Counted from the stretch's first letter, positions 17,918 to 27,283 are shown. The stretch: DNA of 64,000 nucleotides from Hyphomicrobiales bacterium (GCA_003169835.1 PNAI01000033.1:26486-90485); one strand, 5' to 3'. Made by a program: numbers and translations. The notes: a model not told the origin generated them from the letters alone.

Positions 17918-18787
17918 ATGGGAACCATGCAAGTGCCCCGCAACGTCCTGATTCTACCGGTATTGGCCGCGGTTTCCCTGCTGACCGCGGCGGCAATGCC
18001 TGCTTTTGCGGCCAATTCGTCGCAATGGGACACCGATTCCCGCTCGGCGGTAAGACTTGTGGCAGCGCGCATGGTTGTCGAATCAGGCGTCCAGATGTTG
18101 CGCGCCGGCGTCGAATTGAAATTGCAGTCCGGCTGGAAGACCTATTGGCGCTACCCCGGTGACTCCGGCGTGCCGCCGGTGTTCGATTTCGGCGGGTCCG
18201 AAAACGTCAAATCGGTCACCGTGCTCTGGCCTGCCCCGGAGCGCTTCTCCGACGGCGCTGGATATTCGATCGGCTACAAGGACAGCGTGATTCTTCCGCT
18301 GCGGGTGATCCCGCGCAACGATCGCAAGCCGGTCATGCTCCGGCTCAAGCTGGACTATGCGGTGTGCGAGTCGTTGTGCGTGCCCGCCAAGGCCAATGTC
18401 GAATTGCAATTCACCAGCGGCGATGGCTTCTCCGACGCGATAGTCACAGCCGCCGAGGCGCGCGTTCCGAAGCCGACGGCCATCGGCACCGGACAATCGC
18501 TCATCATCCGCTCGGTGCATCGCCTGCTGGGCGCGCTCCGCGGACGCGTCGTTGTCGACGTCGCGACCCCAATGCCATCCAAAGTCGACCTGTTTGCCGA
18601 GGGGCCGACACCCAAGTGGGCTTTGCCCGTTCCCGAACCCATCGCCGGTGCGCCCGCCGGGGGATTGCAGCGCTTCGGGTTTGATCTTGATGGCCTGCCG
18701 CCCGGCGCCACAGCCGACGGCGCCACCCTGCGGTTCACGGCCGTGTCGCGCGGACAAGCCATCGAAGTCGAATACCGGCTTGAGTAG
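17918..18787 (+). CDS. DsbD N-terminal-domain (thiol:disulfide interchange) periplasmic protein
   Basis: 289-aa exported protein matching the periplasmic alpha domain of DsbD. It has a signal peptide (VLILPVLAAVSLLTAAAMPA), then LKLQSGWKTYWRYPGDSGVP and the redox-type block LDYAVCESLCVPAKANVELQ with two Cys five residues apart. The membrane and thioredoxin parts of full DsbD are absent and no such gene is adjacent, so its electron donor must be encoded elsewhere. An AAAGG motif precedes the ATG at 17918; an in-frame ATG at 17927 is an alternative. A peroxiredoxin gene follows 68 nt downstream. Confidence 0.85.
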   Translation: MGTMQVPRNVLILPVLAAVSLLTAAAMPAFAANSSQWDTDSRSAVRLVAARMVVESGVQMLRAGVELKLQSGWKTYWRYPGDSGVPPVFDFGGSENVKSVTVLWPAPERFSDGAGYSIGYKDSVILPLRVIPRNDRKPVMLRLKLDYAVCESLCVPAKANVELQFTSGDGFSDAIVTAAEARVPKPTAIGTGQSLIIRSVHRLLGALRGRVVVDVATPMPSKVDLFAEGPTPKWALPVPEPIAGAPAGGLQRFGFDLDGLPPGATADGATLRFTAVSRGQAIEVEYRLE

Positions 18788-18855
18788 ATTGCGCAACGCG
18801 CTAATTTGAGCGCCGATAACAAGTCCATAACCCCCTACACGAGAGGATTGAAACC

Positions 18856-19338
18856 ATGCCGATCAAGGTTGGCGATCGCCTGCCCAATGCGACGTTCACG
18901 GTGATGACCGCGGACGGCCCTAAGCCAAAGACGACGGATGAGATTTTCAAGGGCAAGAAAGTCGTGCTGTTCGCGGTGCCGGGCGCCTTCACGCCGACCT
19001 GCGACAAGAACCACCTTCCGGGCTTCGTGAAGAACGCCGCCGCCATCAAAGGCAAGGGGATTGCGACGATCGCGGTCACTGGCGTCAACGACGTGTTCGT
19101 GATGAATGCCTGGAAGAAGTCCTCCGGTGGCGACGCCATCGAATTCCTGGCCGACGGCAGCGCCAATTTCGCCAAGGCGCTTGGACTCACCGCGGACCTC
19201 ACCGAGCGCGGGCTGGGCGTGCGCTCGCAGCGCTACGCCATGGTGGTGGACGACGGCGTGGTCAAGACACTCAATGTCGAGGACGCACCCGGCAAGGCCG
19301 ACATCTCCGGCGCGGACAATCTGCTCAAGTCATTGTAA
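18856..19338 (+). CDS. Peroxiredoxin (Prx5/glutaredoxin-type)
   Basis: 160-aa thiol peroxidase. VVLFAVPGAFTPTCDKNHLP carries the peroxidatic Cys49 in PGAFTPTC, and the downstream NDVFVMNAWKK and RYAMVVDDGVVKTLNVED blocks are typical of the Prx5 class. GAGAGGA lies about 8 nt before the ATG. Being next to the DsbD-N gene suggests a shared envelope or redox-stress context, but this enzyme has no signal peptide and should be cytoplasmic. Confidence 0.93.
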   Translation: MPIKVGDRLPNATFTVMTADGPKPKTTDEIFKGKKVVLFAVPGAFTPTCDKNHLPGFVKNAAAIKGKGIATIAVTGVNDVFVMNAWKKSSGGDAIEFLADGSANFAKALGLTADLTERGLGVRSQRYAMVVDDGVVKTLNVEDAPGKADISGADNLLKSL

Positions 19339-19442
19339 TCGCCGCAGACGTGACAACCTGATAACGTGACGACGGGCCGCGCACGCAAATCTGCTGCGCG
19401 GCCTTAAAGTTCGTGCCGAAGAATTTGATTTGGGGGATCACG

Positions 19443-19658
19443 ATGAAGCACATCTTTTACATTTGCGCCTTTGCCATCGGCATGCTTGCGCTTGTGTCGT
19501 CGGAAGCATCCGCCTGGGCCTGCCGGGCCGAGAGCAGCACCGGAGCTTACGGCTGGAGCAGGAACTACAATATGCGAGCCGCGCGCTCGCGCGCGTTATG
19601 GGAATGCGCGCGCCGCACACCGCGCAACCGCACCTGCTACATCGTTTCCTGCAATTAG
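19443..19658 (+). CDS. Small secreted Cys/Arg-rich protein
   Basis: 71 aa with a clear signal peptide (MKHIFYICAFAIGMLALVSS, cleavage after EASA). The mature part of about 45 residues holds four Cys (WACRAES, LWECARR, RTCYIVSC) and many Arg. The start at 19443 is preferred over an in-frame upstream codon at 19413 because the signal peptide begins there. It looks like the small cysteine-containing exported proteins common in Bradyrhizobium relatives; no function is known. Confidence 0.7.
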   Translation: MKHIFYICAFAIGMLALVSSEASAWACRAESSTGAYGWSRNYNMRAARSRALWECARRTPRNRTCYIVSCN

Positions 19659-19661
19659 CCT

Positions 19662-20126
19662 CTAGGACGCGCCGTCGCGACGCACCGTTCGCGCATTCTC
19701 GATCGCCGAACGCGCGAGCACGTCCGCCCGCTCGTTCATCTCATGCCCGTCGTGCCCCTTGACCCAGTGCCAATGCACTGCGTGCGGGGCGAGCGCGGCA
19801 TCCAGACGCTGCCAGAGATCGACATTCTTAACTGGCTTCTTGTCGGCGGTGCGCCAGCCATTGCGCTTCCACGACTTGATCCAGGACGAAATGCCCTGCT
19901 GCACATATTGACTGTCGGTATGCAGATCGACATTGCACGGCCGCTTTAAGGCCTCGAGCGCGGCGATCGCCGCCATCAGCTCCATGCGATTATTGGTGGT
20001 GTGCGGCTCGCCGCCGGAAATTTCCTTCTCGTGATCGCCGAAAGTGAGTATCGCGCCATACCCGCCCGGCCCGGGATTTCCGGAGCACGCGCCATCGGTA
20101 TGGATGATGACGCGATCGACGCTCAA
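19662..20126 (-). CDS. rnhA: Ribonuclease HI
   Basis: Degrades RNA in RNA-DNA hybrids. The 154-aa product has the catalytic acids in [36 protein letters not shown] and [14 protein letters not shown], plus the basic handle [20 protein letters not shown]. The start is a TTG at 20126 overlapping the thrB stop (TTGA). AAAGGA lies about 7 nt upstream, which decides this start against longer readings into thrB. Confidence 0.95.
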   Translation of the reverse strand: MSVDRVIIHTDGACSGNPGPGGYGAILTFGDHEKEISGGEPHTTNNRMELMAAIAALEALKRPCNVDLHTDSQYVQQGISSWIKSWKRNGWRTADKKPVKNVDLWQRLDAALAPHAVHWHWVKGHDGHEMNERADVLARSAIENARTVRRDGAS

Positions 20127-21103
20127 GCGGTCTTCCTTTCGCCGGCAAAGCCGTAATCGCTCACGCTCGCCGCCTTCTGGTGGAAGCGAAGTTTGCGGAA
20201 GTATTCCAGCGGTTTTTTCGGGCGCACCAGCGCGCCCGGCGGCACGTCGAGCCAATCTACCAGCCGCGTGAGCAGAAACCGCATCGCGGCCCCCCGCGCG
20301 AGCAGCGGAAACGCGTCAAGCTCGGCTGTCGAAAGCGGACGCGTGCGTGCATAGGCCGCCAGCAGATCGCGCCCCTTGGTGACGTTGTAGGAATGGTCGG
20401 GCTCGAAGCACCACGCATTGAGACAAATGGCGACGTCAAAGACGAGCGTGTCGGTGCAGGCGAAATAAAAATCGATCAGCCCGGAAAGCTTGTCGCCCAG
20501 GAAAAACACGTTGTCGGGAAACAGATCGGCATGGATCACGCCTTGCGGCAGATCGCGCGGCCAGGATTTTTCCAGATGTGCAAGTTCCTTGGCGATAGTG
20601 TCGCTCAAATTATGCTGCACCGTATCCGCGCGTGCGGCAGCCTGTTCGAACAGCGGGCGCCACCCGGAGACCGAAAGCGCGTTCTTGCGTTTCTTGGGAA
20701 AATCCGTGCCCGCCAGATGCAGCTTGGCCAGCGCCTCGCCGAGCGCTGAGCAATGGCGCGGGTCGGGCCGCCGGATCCACATGCCGTCGAGGAAGGTGAC
20801 GACCGCAGCCAGCCGGCCGCACAGCTTGCCAAGCGTTTCGCCTTTGCGGTTCTTCACCGGCTGCGGGCAGGTGATCCCGCGCGCGGCCAGATGCTCCATC
20901 AGCGCGAGAAAAAACGGCACATCGCCGGCCGCGACTCGCTTCTCGTAAAGCGTGAGGATGTAATGGCCGCGGCTGGTGTGGACGAGGAAGTTGGAATTCT
21001 CCACGCCCTCCGCGATGCCCTTGTAGGACAGCAGATCGCCCAGCTCGTAGCCGGCAAGAAAGGCGGCAAGTTCGTCCGCCGCGACATCGGTGTAAACGGC
21101 CAT
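20123..21103 (-). CDS. thrB: Homoserine kinase, ThrB type II
   Basis: Phosphorylates homoserine for threonine synthesis. This is the kinase-fold (choline-kinase-like) form found in alphaproteobacteria, 326 aa from the ATG at 21103. [20 protein letters not shown] and the block [20 protein letters not shown] are typical. The catalytic loop is [20 protein letters not shown], followed by [20 protein letters not shown]. It lies 13 nt after ispH and overlaps rnhA, so the order ispH-thrB-rnhA is probably an operon. Confidence 0.95.
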   Translation of the reverse strand: MAVYTDVAADELAAFLAGYELGDLLSYKGIAEGVENSNFLVHTSRGHYILTLYEKRVAAGDVPFFLALMEHLAARGITCPQPVKNRKGETLGKLCGRLAAVVTFLDGMWIRRPDPRHCSALGEALAKLHLAGTDFPKKRKNALSVSGWRPLFEQAAARADTVQHNLSDTIAKELAHLEKSWPRDLPQGVIHADLFPDNVFFLGDKLSGLIDFYFACTDTLVFDVAICLNAWCFEPDHSYNVTKGRDLLAAYARTRPLSTAELDAFPLLARGAAMRFLLTRLVDWLDVPPGALVRPKKPLEYFRKLRFHQKAASVSDYGFAGERKTA

Positions 21104-21116
21104 GGCTTGATCTTTA

Positions 21117-22100
21117 CTACACCGCCGCGTTTTCGCGTAAGCCTCGCGGCAGGGGAAAGAACACATCCTCTTCCGCCGCCGAAACGGTTTCCACGCTCAC
21201 AGTATAGCGCTTGGCAAAGGCGTCGATGATCTCTTCCACCAGCACCTCGGGCGCCGACGCGCCGGCGGTGATGCCGAGACTTTTGATCGCGCCAAAGCGC
21301 GACCAATCGATCGCGTCCGCCCGCTCCACCAGCGCCGCCACGCGGCAGCCCGAGCGCTCGGCGACCTCTTTGAGGCGCAGCGAGTTCGAGGAATTGGGCG
21401 CGCCGACCACGATCATGGCCTCTACCTGCGGCGCCACGCGTTTGACCGCCTCCTGGCGGTTGGTGGTGGCGTAACAGATGTCTTCCTTGTGCGGTTCGGC
21501 AATAGCAGGGAAGCGTTTTTTGAGCAAAGCAACAATCTCCGCAGTGTCGTCGACTGAAAGCGTAGTCTGCGTCACGTACGCAAGCATTTGCGGATCGCGC
21601 GGCGCAAACGCTGTAGCGTCTGCGAGCGTCTCGATCAGCGTCACTGCGCCTGCGGGCAGCTGTCCCATGGTGCCGATCACTTCGGGGTGGTTGCGATGGC
21701 CGACCAGCACGATCTCGCGCCCGCGCTTGTGGTGAATCTCGGCCTCGCGATGCACCTTGGTGACCAACGGGCAGGTGGCGTCGAGCGCCAGGAAATTGCG
21801 CCGGCTCGCGGCCTCCGGCACCGATTTCGGCACGCCATGGGCGGAGAAGATCACCGGCGCTTTCGTGTCGGGAATTTCATCGAGTTCCTCGACGAACACC
21901 GCGCCTTTGGCTTTGAGACCTTCGACGACATAGCGATTGTGCACGATCTCGTGGCGCACATAGACCGGCGGCCCATATCGCTTGAGGGCCTGCTCGACCG
22001 AGTCGATGGCGCGCACCACGCCGGCGCAAAATCCGCGCGGCGAGCACAGCAGCACTTTGAGCGGCGGCAAGCCGGAAAAGCCCTTGTTTTCGGCGCTCAT
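21117..22100 (-). CDS. ispH: 4-hydroxy-3-methylbut-2-enyl diphosphate reductase IspH
   Basis: Last step of the MEP isoprenoid pathway; a 4Fe-4S enzyme. Cluster ligands are visible in [40 protein letters not shown] and [38 protein letters not shown] and [20 protein letters not shown] are family blocks. The start at 22100 gives 327 aa. It is divergent from the DUF1013 gene with a 160-bp shared promoter region and leads the ispH-thrB-rnhA run. Confidence 0.96.
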   Translation of the reverse strand: MSAENKGFSGLPPLKVLLCSPRGFCAGVVRAIDSVEQALKRYGPPVYVRHEIVHNRYVVEGLKAKGAVFVEELDEIPDTKAPVIFSAHGVPKSVPEAASRRNFLALDATCPLVTKVHREAEIHHKRGREIVLVGHRNHPEVIGTMGQLPAGAVTLIETLADATAFAPRDPQMLAYVTQTTLSVDDTAEIVALLKKRFPAIAEPHKEDICYATTNRQEAVKRVAPQVEAMIVVGAPNSSNSLRLKEVAERSGCRVAALVERADAIDWSRFGAIKSLGITAGASAPEVLVEEIIDAFAKRYTVSVETVSAAEEDVFFPLPRGLRENAAV

Positions 22101-22152
22101 AGCCACGACATGAGGTGGCTCCCTTGGCCCTGTCAAGCGCGTGGACTTGGCA

Positions 22153-22181
22153 TTGCGCAAGTGGAGGGGAGATGCCTATAT
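22153..22181 (+). promoter_or_regulatory. Possible housekeeping promoter before the DUF1013 gene
   Basis: TTGCGC and CTATAT are separated by about 17 bp, ending roughly 80 nt upstream of the ATG at 22261. This fits the loose alphaproteobacterial sigma-70 pattern. It is read by eye only. Confidence 0.3.
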
Positions 22182-22260
22182 TCCTGCCACTTTTCCAGTC
22201 ATCGCTGATGACACAGGGCTTCGTCCGAGGGGACGGCCGGAGCGCAGAGGAGATTTTGTC

Positions 22261-22983
22261 ATGCAAGAAGCCCCGTTGATGCCAAAGGCAACCGCCGTTT
22301 GGCTGGTGGACAATACGTCGCTGTCGTTCGACCAGGTCGCCGATTTTTGCAAGCTGCATCCGCTCGAGGTCAAGGCGATCGCCGATGGCGACGCAGCCCA
22401 GGGCATCAAAGGTGCCGATCCGATTTTGACCGGCCAGCTTACGCGCGACGAAATCGCCAAAGCGGAAGCCGACCCCGAACACCGTCTCGTGCTTGCCCGT
22501 GCGAAAGTGCGGGTGCCTGAGCCCACAACGCGCAAGAAGGGCCCGCGCTACACGCCGGTCTCGCGCCGTCAGGACCGGCCGAATGCGATTTTGTGGCTGG
22601 TGCGCAATCATCCCGAGCTCAAGGACAGCCAGATCATGCGGCTTGTCGGCACTACCAAGACGACCATTCTAGGCATCCGCGAGCGCACGCATTGGAATGC
22701 GGCAAGCCTCACGCCGCTCGACCCCGTGACGCTCGGCCTGTGCTCGCAGATCGATCTCGATTTCGAAGTTCAGCGCGCCTCCAAGGAAAAGCCCGCGCCC
22801 GCAGAGAGCGGCGTGACGCTTCTACCGGCCTCAGTCACCACCGCGCCGCGCGAGCAAGAAGAGGAGCAGCAGCCCGCCGTCGCCAAGGCGAAGGAAAAAG
22901 AGAAGGAAGAACTCGACGTCAACGCGGTCTTCGCCAAGCTCAAGCAGCTCAGTGGCAAGTCCGAAGACAAGAGCGAGAACTAG
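22261..22983 (+). CDS. DUF1013 (TrcR-type) cell-cycle transcriptional regulator
   Basis: 240-aa alphaproteobacterial protein. MPKATAVWLVDNTSLSFDQV, LHPLEVKAIADGDAAQGIKG and RPNAILWLVRNHPELKDSQI give the helix-turn-helix-like N-terminal core. The C-terminus is a charged, low-complexity tail (QPAVAKAKEKEKEELDV). DUF1013 includes TrcR, a cell-cycle regulator in Caulobacter and Brucella. GAGGAG about 9 nt before 22261 supports this start; MPKATA at 22279 is the alternative. rcdA, another cell-cycle gene, is also in this window. Confidence 0.9.
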   Translation: MQEAPLMPKATAVWLVDNTSLSFDQVADFCKLHPLEVKAIADGDAAQGIKGADPILTGQLTRDEIAKAEADPEHRLVLARAKVRVPEPTTRKKGPRYTPVSRRQDRPNAILWLVRNHPELKDSQIMRLVGTTKTTILGIRERTHWNAASLTPLDPVTLGLCSQIDLDFEVQRASKEKPAPAESGVTLLPASVTTAPREQEEEQQPAVAKAKEKEKEELDVNAVFAKLKQLSGKSEDKSEN

Positions 22984-22990
22984 GCAAACT

Positions 22991-23449
22991 TCAGGGCCGC
23001 CAGCTCATCCGATTGACCGGCTTGCCGGAGGTCGGATTGACGTCTTCACCCGCGTAAGAAAAGCCGTGCTTCTCGTAGAAGCGGATGGCGCGCGCGTTAT
23101 CTTTGTTCACCAGCAGATCGAGATGCGTGGGCGACAGTCGCTTGGCCTCGTCGGCGAGCATTTTACCGACTTCGCTGCCCCAGGCCTCCGGCGCCACCAC
23201 GAACTGATCGAGACAGCCGGTCTTCTGGTCGACCGTCACGAAGCCGACCAGCGCGCTGTTCGATTGCGCCACGCTGATCGCAGCATTCGGCACCAATTCC
23301 TTGCGCCAACGCTCGCGCCACCATGCCACGCGCGACGCGAAATCGATGCGCGGATAGGCTTCCTGCCAGGTGCGCCGCCACAGCTCGATCGCCGCGTCCT
23401 CGTCTGCGGTAGCGTCATAGGGGCGCAAGGAAACTGATAATTGTGCCAT
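22991..23449 (-). CDS. GNAT family N-acetyltransferase
   Basis: 152-aa GCN5-like acetyltransferase. GFVTVDQKTGCLDQFVVAPE and WGSEVGKMLADEAKRL form the acetyl-CoA-binding region, and LDLLVNKDNARAIRFYEKHG with FSYAG is the typical C-terminal block. The substrate is unknown. It is convergent with the DUF1013 gene (7 nt between stops) and lies downstream of the MotB-like gene. Confidence 0.9.
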   Translation of the reverse strand: MAQLSVSLRPYDATADEDAAIELWRRTWQEAYPRIDFASRVAWWRERWRKELVPNAAISVAQSNSALVGFVTVDQKTGCLDQFVVAPEAWGSEVGKMLADEAKRLSPTHLDLLVNKDNARAIRFYEKHGFSYAGEDVNPTSGKPVNRMSWRP

Positions 23450-23491
23450 CCGGCTTCGCTGGTCCGCTCACCGTCGAGCAGGCGGAAATCT

Positions 23492-24517
23492 TCAGCGCTC
23501 CGTCAATTTCAACTCGATGCGGCGGTTGCGGCTATAAGCTTCGTCGGTGCTGGCGTTATCGATCGGCTGAAACTCTCCGAAGCCGGCGGCGACGAGACGC
23601 TGCGGCGCAATGCCCTTGCTGATGAGATATTGCACCACCGAGATCGAACGCGCCGCCGACAGCTCCCAGTTTGACTTGAAGGTCGCACCGGAGACCGGCC
23701 GCACATCGGTATGGCCATCGACTCGCAGCACCCACGCGATCTCGCTGGGAATCTTTTGGTCGAGTTCGGCAAGCGCGCCCGCGATCTGATCAAGCTCGCT
23801 GCGGCCTTCCGGTTTGAGCACGGCCTGGCCGGTGTCGAAGAACACTTCCGACTGGAACACGAACCGATCCCCGACAATACGGATATCCGCGCGATTGCCG
23901 AGAATGGCGCTGAGGCGTCCAAAGAAATCCGAGCGGTATCGCGTGAGTTCCTGCACGCGTTGCGCCAGCGCCAGATTGAGCCGCGCGCCCAGATCGAGGA
24001 TGCGCGATTGCGATTCCTTGTCGCGCGATTCGGACGCTTCGAGGGCCTGTTCGATCGCGCTGAGTTGACGCCGCAATGCCAGGATCTGCTGATTGAGCAC
24101 CTCGATTTGCGCTTGCTGGCGCGCCGAAAGCCGCTTCTCAGTATCGAGCTGGCCGGCAAGTTCCGTCACTTTTCCCTGCGCGGTCGCCGATCCGCTGCCC
24201 AACTCGTCGTACAGGCCCTTGTAGCGGTTGCGCTCGTCCTGGGTGGCGGCAAGGCTGGCGCGCATCTGCACCATCTGCTCTTCCAGCGTCAGCTTTCCAG
24301 CTTGTTCGAGCGACAGGATTTCCGTGAGCTGCGCGATGCGCGCGGTCAGCCGCTGCAACGACGTATCCTTGTTCGTCAATTCTTGCGACAGGAAAAACTG
24401 CACGATCACAAAGACCGTGAGCATGAAGATGATGCCGAGGATCAGCGTCGAGAGCGCATCGACGAAGCCTGGCCAATAATCCACGGTGCGTTCGCGGCGG
24501 GCGCGGGAGAGAGCCAT
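23492..24517 (-). CDS. OmpA/MotB-like peptidoglycan-binding membrane protein
   Basis: 341 aa. An N-terminal membrane helix (GFVDALSTLILGIIFMLTVF) has an Asp placed like the proton-binding Asp of MotB. A long coiled coil follows (residues about 50-190), then a C-terminal OmpA domain (FDTGQAVLKPEGRSELDQIA; LRVDGHTDVRPVSGATFKSN; RNRRIELKLTER). The layout fits a stator or ExbD-like partner of the MotA/TolQ-type protein encoded 42 nt upstream. No flagellar genes are nearby, so a non-flagellar envelope motor is more likely. Confidence 0.85.
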   Translation of the reverse strand: MALSRARRERTVDYWPGFVDALSTLILGIIFMLTVFVIVQFFLSQELTNKDTSLQRLTARIAQLTEILSLEQAGKLTLEEQMVQMRASLAATQDERNRYKGLYDELGSGSATAQGKVTELAGQLDTEKRLSARQQAQIEVLNQQILALRRQLSAIEQALEASESRDKESQSRILDLGARLNLALAQRVQELTRYRSDFFGRLSAILGNRADIRIVGDRFVFQSEVFFDTGQAVLKPEGRSELDQIAGALAELDQKIPSEIAWVLRVDGHTDVRPVSGATFKSNWELSAARSISVVQYLISKGIAPQRLVAAGFGEFQPIDNASTDEAYSRNRRIELKLTER

Positions 24518-24559
24518 GACCTACACCTACTATGACTATGACGGCCTGCGATCGGTGGC

Positions 24560-25549
24560 CTACTTGTCCACACTTTCACGCGTCAGACTTTCGAGCAAGC
24601 GGCGGACCTCGCGATTTTGCTCGGCTTGCGACTCGGCCCAGTCGCGGATCATCTGCTGCTCCGTACGCATGTGCTGCACCAGCCCTTGAATGGCCTCGGC
24701 AAGGTTCGCCATGGCGTTTGTGGCCTTGCTCGATCCGGCCTCCGTGATGGCTTCGCGCAGGCGCTCGATGGCGACTTTGATCTCGCCGGAAAAATTCGGG
24801 CCGGGCGCTCCCACGACTTGCCCGGTCTCGCCGCCGAATTCGCGCACCGTGGTCGCGAGCCAATCCTCGAGGTCGGTATGGAAGCGGTTCTGCGCCTGGC
24901 TGGTTTGCAGATCGAGGAAGCCGAGCACGAGCGAGCCCGCCAATCCGAACAAGGAGGAGGAAAACGAGATTCCCATGCCGGCCAGCGGCGCAGCGAGCCC
25001 CTCTTTGAGCGCGTCGAACACCGCGCTCGCGTCGCCGCCCACCCGCAGGTTGCCGATCACGCCGCCAACCGAGCCGACGGTGTCGATCAATCCCCAGAAC
25101 GTACCGAGCAGTCCGAGGAAGATGAGCAGTCCGGTCATATAACGCGACATGTCGCGCGCTTCGTCGAGCCGGATCGAGATGGAATCGAGGATGCCTCGCA
25201 TGGTGTGCGACGAGATCGCCATGCGCCCGACGCGATCGCCCATGATCGCCGCCATCGGGGCGAGCAGCACCGGCGGCCGATCGACCGTGATGCCGGGATC
25301 CGCCATCCGAAATCCGTTGACCCAGGATACTTCGGGAAACAGCCGGATCACTTGGCGGTATGCCAATAGGATTCCGATGATCAACACACCGATGATTAAC
25401 GCGTTCAGCGGCGGGTTGGCCATGAAGGCCACCCAAATCTGCTTGTGGATCACAATGACGAGCAGCGCGCACAGAATCAGGAAAATCGAAATCCGCACCA
25501 GAAAAATCCGGGGCGAGGAAAGCTTGAACGGATCGATATCTTGCGTCAT
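24560..25549 (-). CDS. MotA/TolQ/ExbB proton channel family protein
   Basis: 329 aa from the ATG at 25549. It has membrane helices near residues 20-75 (IFLVRISIFLILCALLVIVI; LNALIIGVLIIGILLAYRQV). The channel block is RYMTGLLIFLGLLGTFWGLI followed by DTVGSVGGVIGN, and AGMGISFSSSLFGLAGSLVL is the last helix pair. A C-terminal helical region follows. It pairs with the MotB/OmpA-like gene just downstream. The pair resembles proton-driven envelope motors rather than the flagellar stator; its target is unknown. Confidence 0.87.
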   Translation of the reverse strand: MTQDIDPFKLSSPRIFLVRISIFLILCALLVIVIHKQIWVAFMANPPLNALIIGVLIIGILLAYRQVIRLFPEVSWVNGFRMADPGITVDRPPVLLAPMAAIMGDRVGRMAISSHTMRGILDSISIRLDEARDMSRYMTGLLIFLGLLGTFWGLIDTVGSVGGVIGNLRVGGDASAVFDALKEGLAAPLAGMGISFSSSLFGLAGSLVLGFLDLQTSQAQNRFHTDLEDWLATTVREFGGETGQVVGAPGPNFSGEIKVAIERLREAITEAGSSKATNAMANLAEAIQGLVQHMRTEQQMIRDWAESQAEQNREVRRLLESLTRESVDK

Positions 25550-25655
25550 GTCCAATCTTTGCAGCATCAAAATTGGTGCCTCAATATGGCACTGGCTTGG
25601 CGCAGAAAACCAGTACTCATCCCTTCAAAATCCTGCCTTCAAAGTCCTAAGCGAA

Positions 25656-26459
25656 TCACGCTACTGCGCCGCCGGCCGCCTTCAGCATAGCCTGCAACTG
25701 GCTATGCATGGTCTCATTTCCGGCGACAATATGACCCTTTGCAAACATTGCCTGACCGCCGTCGAGATCGGTGACGAAACCGCCGGCCTCGCGCAAAAGG
25801 ACGATCCCGGCCGCCATGTCCCAGGGCGATAGATCGCGTTCCCAATAGGCATCGAAGCGTCCGGCCGCGACAAATGCGAGATCGAGCGATGCCGCTCCGA
25901 ATCGACGAAGGCCCGCGACTTTTTCCTGCACCGCCGCGATTTCCTTGCGGCCAAGCGCAAGATCGCCACGTCCTTGATGCGGCAACCCGCACGCGATGAC
26001 GGCTTCGCCCATCAGCTTCCGCGCCGCGACCCGCAGCCGCTTGTCGTTGAGGAACGCGCCCTTGCCGCGCTCGGCTGTGTAGAGCTCGTCGTTTGCCGGA
26101 TTGTAGATCACGCCCGCAATGAGGGCACCCTCGCGTTCGAGCGCGATCGAGATGGCGAAATGCGGAATGCTGTGCAGAAAATTAGTCGTGCCGTCGAGCG
26201 GATCGACAACCCACCTGTTGCTCTTATCGGTGCCCTCGTGATGGCCGCCCTCTTCGCCAAGGAAGCCATAGCTCGGCCGTGCCTTGACAAGCTCCGCGCG
26301 CAGGATTTCCTCCGCGCGCCGGTCGGCTGCGGTGACGAAATTCGCCGGTCCCTTGAGCGAGACCTGCAGATGCTCGACCTCGCCGAAGTCGCGCTTGAGC
26401 GTGCGCGCCGCTTTACGGGCGGCGGCAATCATGACGTTGAGCAGTGGAGATTGGAGCAT
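25656..26459 (-). CDS. Inositol monophosphatase family protein (SuhB-like)
   Basis: 267-aa Li-sensitive-type phosphatase. Metal-binding blocks are GFLGEEGG and WVVDPLDGTTNFLHSIPHFA, with the C-terminal motif SPWDMAAGIVLLREAGGFVT. The start at 26459 (MLQSPLLNVMIAAARKAART) fits the family; the frame runs a little further into repeat DNA. It lies between efp and the MotA-like gene on the same strand. Confidence 0.94.
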   Translation of the reverse strand: MLQSPLLNVMIAAARKAARTLKRDFGEVEHLQVSLKGPANFVTAADRRAEEILRAELVKARPSYGFLGEEGGHHEGTDKSNRWVVDPLDGTTNFLHSIPHFAISIALEREGALIAGVIYNPANDELYTAERGKGAFLNDKRLRVAARKLMGEAVIACGLPHQGRGDLALGRKEIAAVQEKVAGLRRFGAASLDLAFVAAGRFDAYWERDLSPWDMAAGIVLLREAGGFVTDLDGGQAMFAKGHIVAGNETMHSQLQAMLKAAGGAVA

Positions 26460-26474
26460 GAGGCGTTCGATTTT

Positions 26475-26625
26475 CCACCCTCCCCTGGAGGGGGAGGGTC
26501 GGCGAGCATGGAGCAAAGCGAGATGCGAGCCGGGGTGGGGTGAACTTGCTACTGATTGTGACGGCTGTCACCCCTCCCGGTCTGCTTCGCAGACCGACCT
26601 CCCCCCTCCAGGGGGAGGTGAAGCA
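26475..26625. repeat. GC-rich palindromic intergenic element between IMPase and efp
   Basis: Inverted C/G blocks (CACCCTCCCCTGGAGGGGGA; CCTCCCCCCTCCAGGGGGAG) and a small hairpin GTCTGCTTCGCAGAC fill the gap between the genes. It is of the same general type as the element at 12418-12566. Confidence 0.6.
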
Positions 26626-26629
26626 AAGA

Positions 26630-27196
26630 TTACTCGGCACGCCGCACATAAGTGACTTCATTGGTGTCGACCACGACCTTCTCGCCGGCGGAGACGAACG
26701 GGGGCACCATCAGGCGTAGGCCGTTTTCCAGCTTTGCCGGCTTGTAAGAAGACGCCGCGGTCTGCCCCTTGATGGTGGCGTCCGCTTCGACCACTTCGAG
26801 CACCACATGCTCGGGCAGCTTGATGCCAATCGGCCGGTCCTGGTGCATCTGCACGTTGACCGTCATGCCGTCCTGCAGGAACGCGGCGCGCTCGCCGACG
26901 AAATCCTCGTGGAGTTCGATCTGATCGTAGTTCTCGGTGTCCATGAACACGAGCTGCTCGCCCTGGCGGTAGAGAAATTGGAACGCACGGCGCTCCAGTT
27001 CGGTCTCTTCGACGCGCTGGTCGGAACCGAAGCGGCTGTTGAGCTTGCGCCCGTCGATCAGATTTTTGAGTTCCACCTGATTGTACGCCGGTCCCTTGCC
27101 GGGTTTGACGGCATTGGTCTTGACCGCGGTCCAGAGCGAGCCCTCGAACTCGATGAGCATGCCCGGACGGATTTCGTTGCCGCTGATTTTCGCCAT
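26630..27196 (-). CDS. efp: Elongation factor P
   Basis: EF-P relieves ribosome stalling at polyproline. The 188-aa product starts [20 protein letters not shown] and contains [20 protein letters not shown], where the Lys of the KPGKG loop is the usual site of post-translational modification. Domains II and III ([40 protein letters not shown]) are complete. AAGGA lies 7 nt before the ATG. A 15-bp doublet lies 43 nt further upstream. Confidence 0.97.
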   Translation of the reverse strand: MAKISGNEIRPGMLIEFEGSLWTAVKTNAVKPGKGPAYNQVELKNLIDGRKLNSRFGSDQRVEETELERRAFQFLYRQGEQLVFMDTENYDQIELHEDFVGERAAFLQDGMTVNVQMHQDRPIGIKLPEHVVLEVVEADATIKGQTAASSYKPAKLENGLRLMVPPFVSAGEKVVVDTNEVTYVRRAE

Positions 27197-27238
27197 AGCT
27201 CGTCCTTAAAGCATGTTCCGGCCAAGTTTGCACAGCTC

Positions 27239-27267
27239 AAGTCTACAGCCCCGAAGTCTACAGCCCG
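27239..27267. repeat. 15-bp tandem doublet upstream of efp
   Basis: AAGTCTACAGCCCC at 27239-27252 is followed one base later by AAGTCTACAGCCCG at 27254-27267, a near-perfect direct repeat with a 15-bp period. It lies between the efp start and the end of the Sel1-repeat gene. Confidence 0.9.
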
Positions 27268-27283
27268 GGTGTTGCGACGCCCG

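Noticed and set aside
17918..18787. Complete DsbD reductase
   Set aside because: Only the N-terminal periplasmic domain is encoded; no membrane or thioredoxin part follows.
23492..25549. Zorya-type antiphage system
   Set aside because: Only the ZorAB-like motor pair is present; no ZorC, ZorD or ZorE gene is adjacent and the flanks are housekeeping genes.
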